Shown one piece after another: positions 1 to 10,599 of a DNA stretch of 64,000 bases. The DNA is taken from the NCBI GenBank assembly GCA_050187875.1, contig JBFWXB010000004.1, forward strand, positions 98,482-162,481, written 5' to 3'. The notes below the pieces were generated by a model, which had not been told where the DNA came from, searched no databases, and saw only the letters and a list, made by a program, of their open reading frames with translations. This DNA comes from JAFKKS01 sp050187875. Its GTDB lineage: Bacteria > Pseudomonadota > Alphaproteobacteria > Rhizobiales > Xanthobacteraceae. A program made the position numbers and the translations under genes. The number at the start of each line of letters is the position of its first letter. The stretch's first letter is position 1.

Positions 1-2391
1 TATGGCGACGCGCTCGAAGCGGGGGAGATCGAACTCAAATTCGACGCGGGAGAAGGAAGCTTCTCCGCTTGGTATTTCGAGCATCGCCTGCCGATCCGCG
101 TCAACCGCTACGGCGATATTCTCCGCGCCGTTGTCGCGCACGCGGACGCCAGTGACGACGATGTTAGGCGCAAGCTTCTTGAAATCGCAGCGCGCTACCC
201 TGATCCGCGCGCGCCATCGCGCGCGGACGCACCGGCCCTCAAGAGCGCGCTGGCGCAGAGCGATGCTGGTGCGCTGATCGAGCGTGGCCTCGACACTTAT
301 CGTCCATCGGCCGGGAACGGCTCAGCCGTGGTGATGCTGCATCGGCTCCTGGAGAGGCAGCATTATCGCCTCGCACATTGGCGCGTCGCTGCGTCCGAGA
401 TCAACTATCGCCGTTTTTTTGACGTCAACGATCTCGCCGGTCTTCGCGTTGAAAATCCGAAGACCTTCATCGATATCCATCGATTGGTCGTCGATCTCAT
501 CGCCGCCAATCGTCTGCATGGGCTGCGCATCGATCACATCGATGGGCTTTTCGATCCGGCGCAATATGGCCGGCGCTTACAGCGGCTGGTGCGCCGTGCA
601 CGCGGAAAGGCGGCCGCGCGCCGCCCGTTTTATACCATTGTCGAGAAGATCCTGGGCGAGAGCGAGGCGATGCCGCGCTTAGCCGGCGTTGCCGGCACGA
701 CGGGATATGAATGGCTGAACGCCATTTCGCGCGTGCTCATCGACGCGAATGGGCTGGAGGCGCTGCGCAAGACGGCGCGTCAGATGACGGGGCGTGACGC
801 GCCCTTCGAAGAGGTCTTGGAAAGCGCGAAGCGTCGCGTTCTCGACACCATGCTGACCAGCGAATTCACGGTGCTGACGCGCCTTCTCGCGCGCATCGCT
901 GCCGGCCATTGGCGCTCGCGCGATTTCACGATGGACGGGCTACGTGCCGCGCTAGAACTCTTCGTGCTGAATTTCCCGGTCTATCGGACTTACGTCACGG
1001 GTGACGGATGCGCGGCAAGCGATCGCACGACGATCGAGAGCGCGATCGAAAGTGCGCGCGCGCAATGGTTCGCTCCCGGCAAGGAGATTTTCGATTTCCT
1101 CAAAGACACGCTGACGCTCGATCTGGTCGGGCCTGATCGGCAGGGCTACAGCGCGCCGCGCGTCAAGCGCTTCGCCATGAAGGTTCAGCAGTTCACCGGG
1201 CCGATGATGGCGAAGTCGCTCGAGGATACGTCCTTCTATCGCGACGTTAGCGTCCTCGCGCTCAACGAGGTCGGCGGCGATCCGGTCGCGCCGCCGCTCT
1301 CCGTTCCACAATTCCACGCACTGATGATCGAACGCGCCCGCACGGCGCCGCACGGGATGACCACGACGGCGACCCACGACACCAAGCGGGGCGAGGATAC
1401 GCGCGCGAGGCTTCTGGCGCTTGCAGAGGTGCTGGGCGAGTGGAGCGAGGCCGCGGCAAATTGGCGCGCTCTCAACGAAAGCGCGATCGTGCAGGTGCGG
1501 GATCGCGGCGGTACGCGCCGCGCTCCGTCCCGCGCGCATGAATACCTCCTTTATCAAACGATCGCGAGCGCATGGCCTTTCGGTGGGCCGGGCCCGGACT
1601 TTGCCGAGCGGATTGGCGCTTACGCCGTCAAAGCGGCGCGTGAGGGCAAGCTCGAGACGAGCTGGATGAATCCCAACGCGGCCTATGAAGAGGCCCTGCA
1701 GCGCTTCGTTACCCACATCCTCGACCCCATCCGCTCCGGCGCATTTCTCGACGCCATCGGCGCGTTCGCGCGCCGTCTTGCGCTTCTCGGCGCGCTCAAC
1801 GGTCTCAGCCAGCTGACGCTGAAGGCGATGACGCCGGGCGTTCCCGATTTTTATCAGGGCACCGAGTTTTGGGAACTGTCTCTCGTCGACCCGGACAATC
1901 GGCGGCTGCCGGATTTTCATGCGCGGTCTTCGGCATTGCGCCGCATCGGCGCGACGCCGCGCTGGGCGGCGATGACGGCGGATTGGGCGAGCGGCGATCT
2001 GAAGCTCGCCTGGACTCGCGCGCTCTTGGCCGTGCGCAATGCGCTGCCGCACGTGTTCTTGCAAGGCGACTATCGCCCCTTGGAGGTGCGGGGCCGCGAT
2101 CGCGACAACGTCATCGCATTTTCGCGCACCGGCGGTTCCGACGTCGTCGTCGTGGCGGTGGGACGACATTTCGCCCCATTGATCGGCGGCCAATTGCGTT
2201 GGCCGCAGCCGACGGACTTCGATGCGGAACTCGCACTTGGAATGCCTGGCGGCACTGTCTGGCATGTGGTCGGCCATTTCGATCTGACTATGGTGGGAGA
2301 TACCGTGCCGGTCTCATCGCTCTTCACGCATTTTCCGGCCGCGGTGCTCGTCGGGCGCGCGATGCACACCGCGCGTCGGCGTTCGGCCTAG
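1..2391 (+). CDS. treY: Malto-oligosyltrehalose synthase, 5' partial
   Basis: TreY turns the reducing-end glucose of maltodextrins into an alpha,alpha-1,1 (trehalosyl) unit, the first step of the TreY-TreZ trehalose route in the cytoplasm. The reading frame is open to the window edge, so the N-terminus is missing; 796 residues are visible. Seen: the NYRRFFDVNDLAGLR block (about visible residue 135), the GH13 nucleophile segment RIDHIDGL (Asp codon near base 532), the acid/base segment IVEKILGE (Glu codon near 643), the transition-state segment THDTKRGEDTR (Asp codon near 1378) and the TreY-typical VPDFYQGTEFW near the C-terminus. An internal ATG at 328 is not the start because homology continues upstream of it. 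treZ and treX would be expected upstream, outside the window. The stop lies 6 bp from the end of the convergent ROK gene. Confidence 0.95.
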   Translation, partial: YGDALEAGEIELKFDAGEGSFSAWYFEHRLPIRVNRYGDILRAVVAHADASDDDVRRKLLEIAARYPDPRAPSRADAPALKSALAQSDAGALIERGLDTYRPSAGNGSAVVMLHRLLERQHYRLAHWRVAASEINYRRFFDVNDLAGLRVENPKTFIDIHRLVVDLIAANRLHGLRIDHIDGLFDPAQYGRRLQRLVRRARGKAAARRPFYTIVEKILGESEAMPRLAGVAGTTGYEWLNAISRVLIDANGLEALRKTARQMTGRDAPFEEVLESAKRRVLDTMLTSEFTVLTRLLARIAAGHWRSRDFTMDGLRAALELFVLNFPVYRTYVTGDGCAASDRTTIESAIESARAQWFAPGKEIFDFLKDTLTLDLVGPDRQGYSAPRVKRFAMKVQQFTGPMMAKSLEDTSFYRDVSVLALNEVGGDPVAPPLSVPQFHALMIERARTAPHGMTTTATHDTKRGEDTRARLLALAEVLGEWSEAAANWRALNESAIVQVRDRGGTRRAPSRAHEYLLYQTIASAWPFGGPGPDFAERIGAYAVKAAREGKLETSWMNPNAAYEEALQRFVTHILDPIRSGAFLDAIGAFARRLALLGALNGLSQLTLKAMTPGVPDFYQGTEFWELSLVDPDNRRLPDFHARSSALRRIGATPRWAAMTADWASGDLKLAWTRALLAVRNALPHVFLQGDYRPLEVRGRDRDNVIAFSRTGGSDVVVVAVGRHFAPLIGGQLRWPQPTDFDAELALGMPGGTVWHVVGHFDLTMVGDTVPVSSLFTHFPAAVLVGRAMHTARRRSA

Positions 2392-2397
2392 CGTCGA

Positions 2398-3465
2398 TTA
2401 GGTCTTTTCCACCATCCGTGTGGTGAAGCGCGCGTTCCCGAGCCCGGTCCCCAATGTCAAGATGCCCCAATGTTTGAGGCCGCGGGTGGACGGCACTTCG
2501 CTCAGGCCCTGCAGCACGGCGTCGTTATGCATGACGACGGCAGTGTCATGCGCCCCGATGGTCGGGATGGCTTCGACGATGGCGGCCGGCAGATTGAAGC
2601 GCGTGCTTTGCCAGTTTCCAGGCAGGTTTTGCGCCCCGCGATCGATCGAGCCGTCAGGGTCGATCTTGCCCGGGCAGCCGATGCCGATGAAGGGCGCTAG
2701 GGCTAGGCCCTCTTTGTTCGCGGCCTTGATCAGCTTCTTCAACATATTGACAAGGACACCGACGGCCTCATCCCGTTTCGGCTTCTCGTCCGCGTAGCGC
2801 CACAATTCTTTCTTCCAGACCGCTGCCTTTGCAAGGTCCGCGGCTTTCTTCACGTTCAGCAAGACGACGCCGGCGCGAATATTGGTGCCGCCAATATCGA
2901 CCGCGAGAATGCTGTCGTAGTTGCCGAAGATCCATGATGGAGCAAGCTGAACGGCGCCGACGAGGCCGGCATCGTCCGGGTGACGGGCGATCGGTTTCAG
3001 ATCGATCTTGATGCCGTCGGCCTTGAGAAGAACGCCCGCCCGCGCGATGGCCAATTCGCCGATCTGATGCTCCCGCATGCCGCCGCCGACCACGATCTCT
3101 TCCGTGTCGCGCCAATCCTTCGTCTTGAGAAAGCGCCGGATGATGTAGGCGAGCTCGTTGGCGAAGTCCTCGACCACGCCCTGCACGACGCCGGCGGCAT
3201 CGGCATCCTTCCCGTTCAGCGCCGCGTCCAGCTTCTTTTTTCCAAGCTCGTCGCTCGCCTCGTCACCGAAAGGATCGGCTCCGAGCTTGCGCAATGGCTT
3301 TCGCCATTTTTCGAGCAGCGCCTGGAACGCTTTCTTGCTGGCCCGGTCGCCCAGGAAGCCGCCTTCGTCCTTGATTTCGATGTTGTAGTTGTCGACTTCG
3401 ACGTTCGGCAGCCGGGAAGCGCCGTGGGGTGCGAAACCGTGATGCTTATTTTTCTCGTCAGGCAT
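2398..3465 (-). CDS. ROK-family sugar kinase with circularly permuted motif order
   Basis: The 355-residue protein carries ROK/glucokinase motifs but in an unusual order. The ATP-phosphate motif DIGGTNIRAG, normally within the first 10-15 residues, is at 190-199. It is followed by GIGCPGKID (262), HNDA (313, with the presumed catalytic Asp315) and GTGLGNA (339), after which the protein ends. The parts that are normally C-terminal lie first: a helix FANELAYIIRRFL (101-113), IVVGGG (124-129) and ARHPDDAGLVGAVQLAP (160-176). This is what a circular permutation would give, cut just after the GTGLG strand. The CxCGxxGCxE zinc motif of many ROK proteins is absent. Sugar phosphorylation is likely; the substrate is unknown, and trehalose-derived or maltodextrin-derived glucose is a guess from treY next door. 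The reading frame is continuous, so a frameshift does not explain the order. Confidence 0.8.
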   Translation of the reverse strand: MPDEKNKHHGFAPHGASRLPNVEVDNYNIEIKDEGGFLGDRASKKAFQALLEKWRKPLRKLGADPFGDEASDELGKKKLDAALNGKDADAAGVVQGVVEDFANELAYIIRRFLKTKDWRDTEEIVVGGGMREHQIGELAIARAGVLLKADGIKIDLKPIARHPDDAGLVGAVQLAPSWIFGNYDSILAVDIGGTNIRAGVVLLNVKKAADLAKAAVWKKELWRYADEKPKRDEAVGVLVNMLKKLIKAANKEGLALAPFIGIGCPGKIDPDGSIDRGAQNLPGNWQSTRFNLPAAIVEAIPTIGAHDTAVVMHNDAVLQGLSEVPSTRGLKHWGILTLGTGLGNARFTTRMVEKT

Positions 3466-3843
3466 GATGCGGAAGGCGGCTCCGGAATCACAAAGGACGT
3501 GGGCAGGTGCAGCATGGCGCGCGGCTTAGCCCGAGCAAACGTGGGATTCCCCTTGCCGGTTCCATCGTTATCCCCCTTCGGCTGGGCTCGCGCTTTCCGT
3601 CCGCCACGCGAAACGATGCCCATGCCCAAAAATGATGCAGCGCGGGCTTGGGCGATGACAAGATCGATCGGCCTCCGCGACGTCACTTGCATTTCGTGAG
3701 CCGACATAAATTCCCGCTGACAAGGGCAACGGAATTGACCTAAGCTATCCCGCGAAAACGCCGAACGCGCCGGGGAGGGGCCAAAGCCCTTCGATCAGAG
3801 TGCGGGACGTTTGAGGGTCCGATCAACGGGAGGAACCGTTCCT
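3466..3843. other. Divergent intergenic region, 378 bp
   Basis: This region lies between the starts of the leftward ROK gene and the rightward ABC importer, so it should hold promoters for both. A TTGACC at 3735-3740 could be a -35 element but I see no good -10 at standard spacing. A strong Shine-Dalgarno (gggagga, 3828-3834) precedes the ATG at 3844. No convincing gene, RNA or repeat was seen. Confidence 0.5.
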
Positions 3844-5181
3844 ATGTCGAAGAACAAACTTACGCGACGCGACTTTCTCGCGACGACCGCGGTCGCCTCG
3901 GCTGCGGTCGCGATGCCCTTCGTGCGAGATGCGAAGGCTGCGGGCAAGCTCTCCATCATGCTTTGGGACCACTGGGTCCCTGGAGCCAACAAGGCCTCGA
4001 CAGACGTGGTCAATGAGTGGGCCGCAAAGGAGAAGGTCGAAGTCTCGATCGATTATGTGACCTCGCAGGGTAACAAGAACATTCTGACCATTGCCGCAGA
4101 GGCGCAGGCGCGTTCGGGCCACGACGTTCTGGCGATGCCCAACTGGTGGGCGCAGGACCAAGCCAAGAATCTGGAGCCGGTCGACGACATCATGACCGAG
4201 CTCATCAAGCAGAACGGTGATGTGAACGGCACAGTCAAATATCTCGGCCGTGCTGAAAATCACTGGGTTGCCGTACCGGCGACGATCGGCAGTCAGATCA
4301 AGGGGCCATGCTCGCGCATCGATCTGATGAAGCAACTTGCCGGTATCGATGTGCAAGCGATGTATCCGGCCGGTGAGGCGCCGAAGGCGGAGAACTGGAC
4401 GACCGATACCTATCTCAAAGCGGCCGAAGCCTGCCACAAGGGCGGACATGCCTTCGGCATTGGTCTCGGGCAGACGACGGACTCGGTCGACACGGCTGGC
4501 GCATTCTTCCAGGCATTCGGAGCCGATCTCGTTGACGAGAAGGGCAATATCACCGTCAAGACCGACAATGTCCGCCAGGCGCTCGATTATTTGAAGCGTG
4601 TCGCGGCATTCTACCCGCCGGATGCGCCCGCTTGGGATGACGCTTCGAACAATAAATGGCTGGTGTCCGGCAATGGTTCGCTGATCATGAACCCGCCAAG
4701 CGCCTGGGCCGTGGCCAAACGCGACGCGCCCAAGGTCGCGGAGCAGTGCTGGACCCATGGCTTCCCAAAGGGACCGAAGGGACGTTTTGCTCCCTTCCTT
4801 CCGTATTTCTGGGGCACCTGGAATTTCAGCAAGAACAAGTCAGCAGCGAAAAGCTTGCTGGTTCGTCTCTCTCAGAAGGACGCGGTTGAGAAGTTCGTTG
4901 CGGCGAGCGGTGGCTACGACCTGCCGTCCTTTGCGAACTTCACCACGCTGAAGACCTGGGCCGAGGAAGGGCCTCCAAAGGGTACGCTCTATCACTATCC
5001 GAATCCGCATAATCACCAGACGCTGTCGATTGCTGCGGCGCCGGCTCCGCCCAAGATCGCCTTCCAGATCTACACGCAGGCGATCCAGACCAAGATGATC
5101 GTGCGCCACATGCAGGGCGAGAGCATGGACAAGACGCTCGCCTGGGCAGAGAGCGAGGTGGAAGGGTTCATGCGAACCTGA
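3844..5181 (+). CDS. ABC sugar importer, extracellular solute-binding protein family 1
   Basis: This is the periplasmic binding component of a carbohydrate ABC importer of the UgpB/MalE class. The 445-residue protein starts with a twin-arginine (Tat) signal: TRRDFLATT at residues 7-15, a hydrophobic Ala/Val stretch and a likely cleavage site after DAKA, so it is probably exported folded. The body resembles family 1 binding proteins (IMLWDHWVPGANKA near the N-terminus, later aromatic-rich segments such as PYFWGTWNFSKNK). The ATG at 3844 was chosen over an in-frame TTG at 3811 because of the gggagga ribosome site just upstream. It is the first gene of a binding protein, permease, permease, ATPase order. 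The ligand cannot be told from sequence; the neighbouring dehydratase and dehydrogenases suggest a sugar, polyol or sugar acid. Confidence 0.9.
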   Translation: MSKNKLTRRDFLATTAVASAAVAMPFVRDAKAAGKLSIMLWDHWVPGANKASTDVVNEWAAKEKVEVSIDYVTSQGNKNILTIAAEAQARSGHDVLAMPNWWAQDQAKNLEPVDDIMTELIKQNGDVNGTVKYLGRAENHWVAVPATIGSQIKGPCSRIDLMKQLAGIDVQAMYPAGEAPKAENWTTDTYLKAAEACHKGGHAFGIGLGQTTDSVDTAGAFFQAFGADLVDEKGNITVKTDNVRQALDYLKRVAAFYPPDAPAWDDASNNKWLVSGNGSLIMNPPSAWAVAKRDAPKVAEQCWTHGFPKGPKGRFAPFLPYFWGTWNFSKNKSAAKSLLVRLSQKDAVEKFVAASGGYDLPSFANFTTLKTWAEEGPPKGTLYHYPNPHNHQTLSIAAAPAPPKIAFQIYTQAIQTKMIVRHMQGESMDKTLAWAESEVEGFMRT

Positions 5182-5362
5182 CGAATGCGCAGGGACTGCG
5201 CGCCCTATGGCCGCAGCACCTGCGTCAATCAGACGCCGCGGACGTGCCATTGGGGAACGGTGCGTCCGCTGCCGCCACGCGATCATCAAGAAAGCTGCGG
5301 GCGTGTCTGCGCCGGGGCAGCAGGCGGGACAGGGCGACAGCGAACGCTAGGGAGAATAGTCG

Positions 5363-6298
5363 ATGGTCGATGCAACGATTGCCGCGCATCGAGAAGGCAC
5401 GGCGGCGCGCCGGCGTTCGGGGCTGCAGAAGGCGCTGCAGAGGAAATCGACGATTGCGTTCTTGATGACGCTTCCGCTCATCCTGGTGATCGCAATCCTT
5501 GTTATTTATCCCGCCTTCTACGCAGTCCACCTGGCGACGCTCAACAAGTCGATGGAGCGCTTCGTTGGGCTAGGCAACTTCACCTTCCTGTTCAAACGTG
5601 AGACGTTCTGGATGGTGGTGAAGCAGTCCTGCATCTTCGCCATCACCGCCGTCATTTTCAAAGCCATCATCGGCTTCTTTGTTGCCCATTTTGTGCACAA
5701 CATTCCGACCGAGGGGCAGCGCAAATGGCGCGGCATGCTGCTGGTACCATGGGTGATCCCGCCCGCCATGAGCACGCTCGCCTGGCTTTGGCTGTTCGAT
5801 CCATCCTATAGCGCCTTCAACTGGATTTTGGCCCTGTTTGGTATCAATCCGATTCCATGGACGGGCGACTACGCTTGGGCTCGCTTCTCCGTCATCCTGG
5901 TGAATATCTGGATCGGCGCGCCGTTCTTTATGATCATGTATCTCGCGGCGCTCAAATCGGTGCCCGACCAGCTTTATGAGGCAGCGGCGATTGACGGCGC
6001 CAATTGGTGGCAGCGCATGTGGTACGTGACGCTGCCGATGATGCGCAACATCATCGCGATCACCGCGCTGTTCTCGCTCATCGTCACCTTCGCGAATTTC
6101 GACATTGTCCGCATTCTGACGGCGGGCGGGCCCATCGATCTCACCCACATCTTCGGCACCTGGTCGTTTAAGCTCGGCATCGAGGGTGGCGACATCCCGC
6201 TCGGCGCTGCGGTGTCGCTGTTCATGGTGCCGATCCTCGCCATCGCAGCGATCTTCATCCTTCGCGACATCAACCGCCGGGGGAACGAAGCATCATGA
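5363..6298 (+). CDS. ABC sugar importer permease, MalF type
   Basis: This is an inner-membrane channel subunit of the importer. The 311-residue protein has a basic cytoplasmic N-terminus of about 35 residues, then a first transmembrane helix (TIAFLMTLPLILVIAIL) and about five more. The EAA loop that docks onto the ATPase is seen as YEAAAIDGANWWQRM followed by TLPMM. An agggaga ribosome site precedes ATG 5363. It lies 181 bp after the binding protein gene, and its stop overlaps the ATG of the next permease by 4 bp (ATGA), which implies translational coupling. Confidence 0.92.
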   Translation: MVDATIAAHREGTAARRRSGLQKALQRKSTIAFLMTLPLILVIAILVIYPAFYAVHLATLNKSMERFVGLGNFTFLFKRETFWMVVKQSCIFAITAVIFKAIIGFFVAHFVHNIPTEGQRKWRGMLLVPWVIPPAMSTLAWLWLFDPSYSAFNWILALFGINPIPWTGDYAWARFSVILVNIWIGAPFFMIMYLAALKSVPDQLYEAAAIDGANWWQRMWYVTLPMMRNIIAITALFSLIVTFANFDIVRILTAGGPIDLTHIFGTWSFKLGIEGGDIPLGAAVSLFMVPILAIAAIFILRDINRRGNEAS

Positions 6299-7209
6299 CG
6301 ACGCTTTCGGTTTCCCAAGGGGCCTCGCCGACGCAGCGGCGCAAGGTTCGCAGCATGAGCCGCGATCGAAAATGGGCGCTGCGCTGGTCGTACTTCTTCC
6401 TCATTATCTTCGTGATCTTCTTTCTGACCCCTCCGGTCTACATGTTGATCACTTCGCTGAAAACGAGCGCCGAAATTTCGGCGGCCACGAATCCATGGTG
6501 GGTCTTCAATCCCACCCTCTCGAACTACATCGAACTGCTCACGCAGCGACAATATCTGACCTACTTCCGCAATTCGGCGCTGGTCTCGATCTTTGTCGTC
6601 ACGATCACGATGCTGATCAGCGTGCCTGCCGCCTTTGCCCTCTCGCGAATGAAATTCTGGGGTTCGGGCGTGCTCGCGACGGGGATATTCCTGACCTACC
6701 TGGTTCCGGACACGCTGCTCTTCATTCCACTATTCAAGATGTTCGCAACCTTCACCAACTGGACCGGGATCGAGCTCATCAATCACTGGTATGTGCTCTT
6801 GATCGTCTATCCGACGCTGACCGTGCCGTTCTGCACCTGGATCATGATCGGCTATTTCGCCTCCATTCCGAAGGAGCTCGACGAAGCGGCGTTGATGGAC
6901 GGCGCCAACTACCGCCAAATCCTGATGAAGGTGTTTATCCCGGTTGCGCTGCCGGGCTTGATTGCGGCGACGATCTTCGCGTTCACGGTCAGTTGGGCGC
7001 AGTTTCTCTATCCACTCGCCTTCACCACTTCGGCGGATCAATTGGTGCTCCCGGTCGGCATCATCACGTCGCTGATCAAGGGTGACGTATTCAACTGGGG
7101 GCAGATCATGACCGGCGCGCTGCTTGGCGCGGCGCCGCCGCTGATCATCTACGCCTTCCTCATGGACTATTACATCGCCGGGCTGACCGCCGGCGCGACG
7201 AAGGGCTGA
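6295..7209 (+). CDS. ABC sugar importer permease, MalG type
   Basis: This is the second channel subunit of the importer, 304 residues with about six membrane helices. The family-typical EAA loop is LDEAALMDGANYRQIL followed by VFIPVALPGL. An N-terminal tail of about 30 residues rich in Arg and Lys precedes the first helix (WSYFFLIIFVIFFLTPP). It overlaps the upstream permease by 4 bp and lies 5 bp ahead of the ATPase gene, so all three are one transcription unit. Confidence 0.92.
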   Translation: MTTLSVSQGASPTQRRKVRSMSRDRKWALRWSYFFLIIFVIFFLTPPVYMLITSLKTSAEISAATNPWWVFNPTLSNYIELLTQRQYLTYFRNSALVSIFVVTITMLISVPAAFALSRMKFWGSGVLATGIFLTYLVPDTLLFIPLFKMFATFTNWTGIELINHWYVLLIVYPTLTVPFCTWIMIGYFASIPKELDEAALMDGANYRQILMKVFIPVALPGLIAATIFAFTVSWAQFLYPLAFTTSADQLVLPVGIITSLIKGDVFNWGQIMTGALLGAAPPLIIYAFLMDYYIAGLTAGATKG

Positions 7210-7214
7210 AAAAC

Positions 7215-8315
<1,101 letters not shown>

Positions 8316-8370
8316 TCGGAGCCTGAGCCCGTCGCGATGTGCGGTCGGCTTCGAATACGCGAATGACAGC

Positions 8371-8392
8371 AGGCCCGGCCTCGGCCGGGCCT
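8371..8392 (+). terminator. GC-rich hairpin after the ABC operon
   Basis: A perfect 9-bp stem (aggcccggc / gccgggcct) with a 4-base ctcg loop lies between the ATPase gene and the SDR gene. There is no T-tract after it, so it is a weak intrinsic terminator candidate or a processing/attenuation hairpin rather than a classic terminator. Confidence 0.45.
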
Positions 8393-8439
8393 CGTCATGT
8401 GATGCTGAGAAGATATGTAGAACGAATGGGAAGGAGCGG

Positions 8440-9213
8440 ATGGTGACTGACTTGAAGGACAAGATCGTCTGGGTGACGGGCGCGGGCACCGGGATCGGCG
8501 AGGCGGCAGCGCTCGCGCTCGCAAAGGAGGGCGCGAAAGTCATTCTCACCGGCCGCCGCGAGGATGTGCTGAAGTCCGTCGCCGATCGTATCGCCAAGGC
8601 GGGCGGAACGGCGCATGTCGCCGCGGCCGACGTCACCGACGCAAAGGCGATCGAGAAGGTCGCCGCCGACATCAAGCAGCGCTTCGGACGCCTCGACATC
8701 CTCGTCAACAATGCCGGCGTCAACATCACCGAGCGGCGCTGGCGCGAGCTTAACCCCGAACGCATCAAGCTGATGCTCGACACCAATCTGACGAGCGCGT
8801 GTTACTGCGCCGCTGCGGCGCTCAACATCATGCGGCCGCAGAAGGACGGGCTTCTGATCCACACCGCCTCGATGGCTGGCAAGGTCGTCGGCCTTCTCTC
8901 CGGGCCGGCCTATGTGGCGGCGAAGCATGGCGTCGTCGCCATGAGCCACACGATCAATATGGAGGAGTTCGCGAACGGAATCCGCTCGACTGTTCTTTGC
9001 CCCGGAGAGGTAGCGACGCCGATCCTCGACAAGCGGCCGGTGCCGGTCTCGAAGGAAGATCGCGACCGCATGCTGCAGCCGGACGACATGGCGAGCCTCA
9101 TCCTCTACGTCGCGAAGCTGCCGCCCAGCGTTTGCATCAACGAGGTGCTCATCAACCCGACCTGGAACCGCGGTTACGCCGTGGCCGCCGGCATCGGGCC
9201 GAAGATCGCGTGA
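8440..9213 (+). CDS. SDR-family NAD(P)-dependent oxidoreductase
   Basis: A classical short-chain dehydrogenase of 257 residues. Seen: cofactor motif TGAGTGIG near residue 12, Asp of the adenine pocket in AADVTDA, NNAG (about 88-91), the catalytic serine region HTASMAG, and the catalytic pair YVAAK. A Rossmann enzyme of this length oxidises or reduces a hydroxyl/keto group on a small substrate; the substrate is unknown. It lies 124 bp after the importer operon on the same strand and may act on the imported compound. An aaggag-like site precedes the ATG. Confidence 0.9.
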   Translation: MVTDLKDKIVWVTGAGTGIGEAAALALAKEGAKVILTGRREDVLKSVADRIAKAGGTAHVAAADVTDAKAIEKVAADIKQRFGRLDILVNNAGVNITERRWRELNPERIKLMLDTNLTSACYCAAAALNIMRPQKDGLLIHTASMAGKVVGLLSGPAYVAAKHGVVAMSHTINMEEFANGIRSTVLCPGEVATPILDKRPVPVSKEDRDRMLQPDDMASLILYVAKLPPSVCINEVLINPTWNRGYAVAAGIGPKIA

Positions 9214-9216
9214 TCT

Positions 9217-9355
9217 GTCGTTCCGGGGCGCGAGCGCCGCTCGCGAGCCCGGAATCCATAACCCCAGTACTGCGGCGTATGGATTCCGGACTCGCCACGG
9301 AGCCTGTGCTCGGACGGCGCGAAGCGCCGATCCGGGTGCGGCGATCCGGAATGAC
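9217..9355. repeat. Palindromic intergenic element, copy 1
   Basis: About 139 bp that is the near reverse complement of the element at 10600-10735. Both end in tTCATTCCGG/CCGGAATGAc-like termini and contain an internal ggaatccata / tatggattcc palindrome and the gcgcttcgcgc hairpin. This copy occupies nearly half of the 294-bp gap before the malate/lactate-type dehydrogenase gene. No coding capacity is likely. Elements of this look are frequent between genes in Bradyrhizobium-type genomes; that comparison is from memory. Confidence 0.85.
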
Positions 9356-9507
9356 GGCCTCGCACCTCTCAGACGAGCAAGGGAGAGTTTCTCGTCCGGC
9401 CTCGTCATTGGACCGCTCCGCAATATTGCTTGAAACCGGCAAAGCTGATTGAACCAGAAAATGCCGCGCTCGCGGCTAGGACTGATTCCCTTGCAAGGTG
9501 AGATGCG

Positions 9508-10587
9508 ATGAAGATCGAAGCGGCGGTGCTGCAAGATTTTGTGAGGAATATCTTCAGCGGCGCCGGCTGCTCGGCGGCTGAGAGCGCACGGATCGCGAAA
9601 TATCTCGTCAGCGCCAACCTCGTCGGCCACGACAGCCATGGCGTCGTGCGCGTGCCGCGTTATGTCCGCTCGAAGCTCGACGGCACGGTGAACCCGGACC
9701 AGAAGGTCGATGTCGTCGTCGATACGCCGGTGATCGCCGTGGTCGACGGCAAGAACGGATTTGGCCAGACGGTCGCACCGCAAGCTGTCGAGATCGGCAT
9801 CACGAAATGCAAGGCGGCGGGCCTCTCCGCCGTGGCGTTGCGTAACGCGAGCCACATCGGCCGCATCGGCGACTGGGCCGAGATGGCGGCCGCCGCCGGT
9901 CTCGTCTCCGTGCATTTCGTCAACGCGTCCGGCAGTGTCCTGGTGGCGCCTTTCGGCGGTGTCGATCGGCGCATCTCGACGGCGCCGTTCTGCATCGGCA
10001 TTCCGCGGCCGGACACCGATCCTGTCATTCTCGATTTCGCGACTTCGGTCGTTGCCGAGGGGAAGGTGCTGGTCGCGAGCCAGGGCGGCAAGACGCTGCC
10101 GGACAATGCATTGATCGGCCCGGACGGAACGATCAACGGTGATCCGCATCAGCTCTACGGCGACTACGAGGCGGACGGCCCGCGTAATTATCGTCAGGGC
10201 AAGGGCGCGATCCGCGCGTTCGGCGACCACAAAGGTTCTGGCCTTGCCGTGCTCTGCGAATTGCTGGGCGGCTCGCTGACCGGCTGCGGCGCCACCGAGC
10301 CGAAGGACGTGATGATGAACGGCATGCTGTCGTTCTACATCGATCCGAAGGTCGTCGACCCGACGAATTTCCTCGCGCCGGACATGGCGCGCTACCTCAG
10401 CTATGTGAAGAGCTCACGTCCGATCACGCCGGGCGGCGAAGTTCTCGTCCCTGGCGAGGTGGAGGTGCGCAACCGCGCCCAGCGCTCCAAGGACGGCATC
10501 CCGCTGCCGGAATCGACATGGGCTGCCCTTGTCGCCGTCGCGCGCGAGGTCGGGGTCGTGCCGCCCAACAGCGCCGCCGCAAACTAG
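9508..10587 (+). CDS. Malate/L-lactate dehydrogenase family oxidoreductase (type 2, COG2055)
   Basis: A NAD(P)-dependent 2-hydroxyacid dehydrogenase of the non-Rossmann type 2 family (malate, sulfolactate, ureidoglycolate and 2,3-diketogulonate enzymes), 359 residues. Seen: GHDSHGVVRVPRY (catalytic His region, about residues 39-51), NASHIGRIGDW (about 118), TAPFCIGIP, and FGDHKGSGLAVLCELL (about 235) that binds the nicotinamide. Family length is normal (330-360). Which 2-hydroxyacid it uses cannot be told. The gene sits alone between two inverted copies of a palindromic element, and belongs by position to the sugar-acid region. Confidence 0.9.
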   Translation: MKIEAAVLQDFVRNIFSGAGCSAAESARIAKYLVSANLVGHDSHGVVRVPRYVRSKLDGTVNPDQKVDVVVDTPVIAVVDGKNGFGQTVAPQAVEIGITKCKAAGLSAVALRNASHIGRIGDWAEMAAAAGLVSVHFVNASGSVLVAPFGGVDRRISTAPFCIGIPRPDTDPVILDFATSVVAEGKVLVASQGGKTLPDNALIGPDGTINGDPHQLYGDYEADGPRNYRQGKGAIRAFGDHKGSGLAVLCELLGGSLTGCGATEPKDVMMNGMLSFYIDPKVVDPTNFLAPDMARYLSYVKSSRPITPGGEVLVPGEVEVRNRAQRSKDGIPLPESTWAALVAVAREVGVVPPNSAAAN

Positions 10588-10599
10588 CGCGTCCTCCGT

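Noticed and set aside
952..2277. A 441-codon minus-strand frame opposite treY
   Set aside because: Arg-rich composition and no family resemblance; treY is unambiguous on the + strand.
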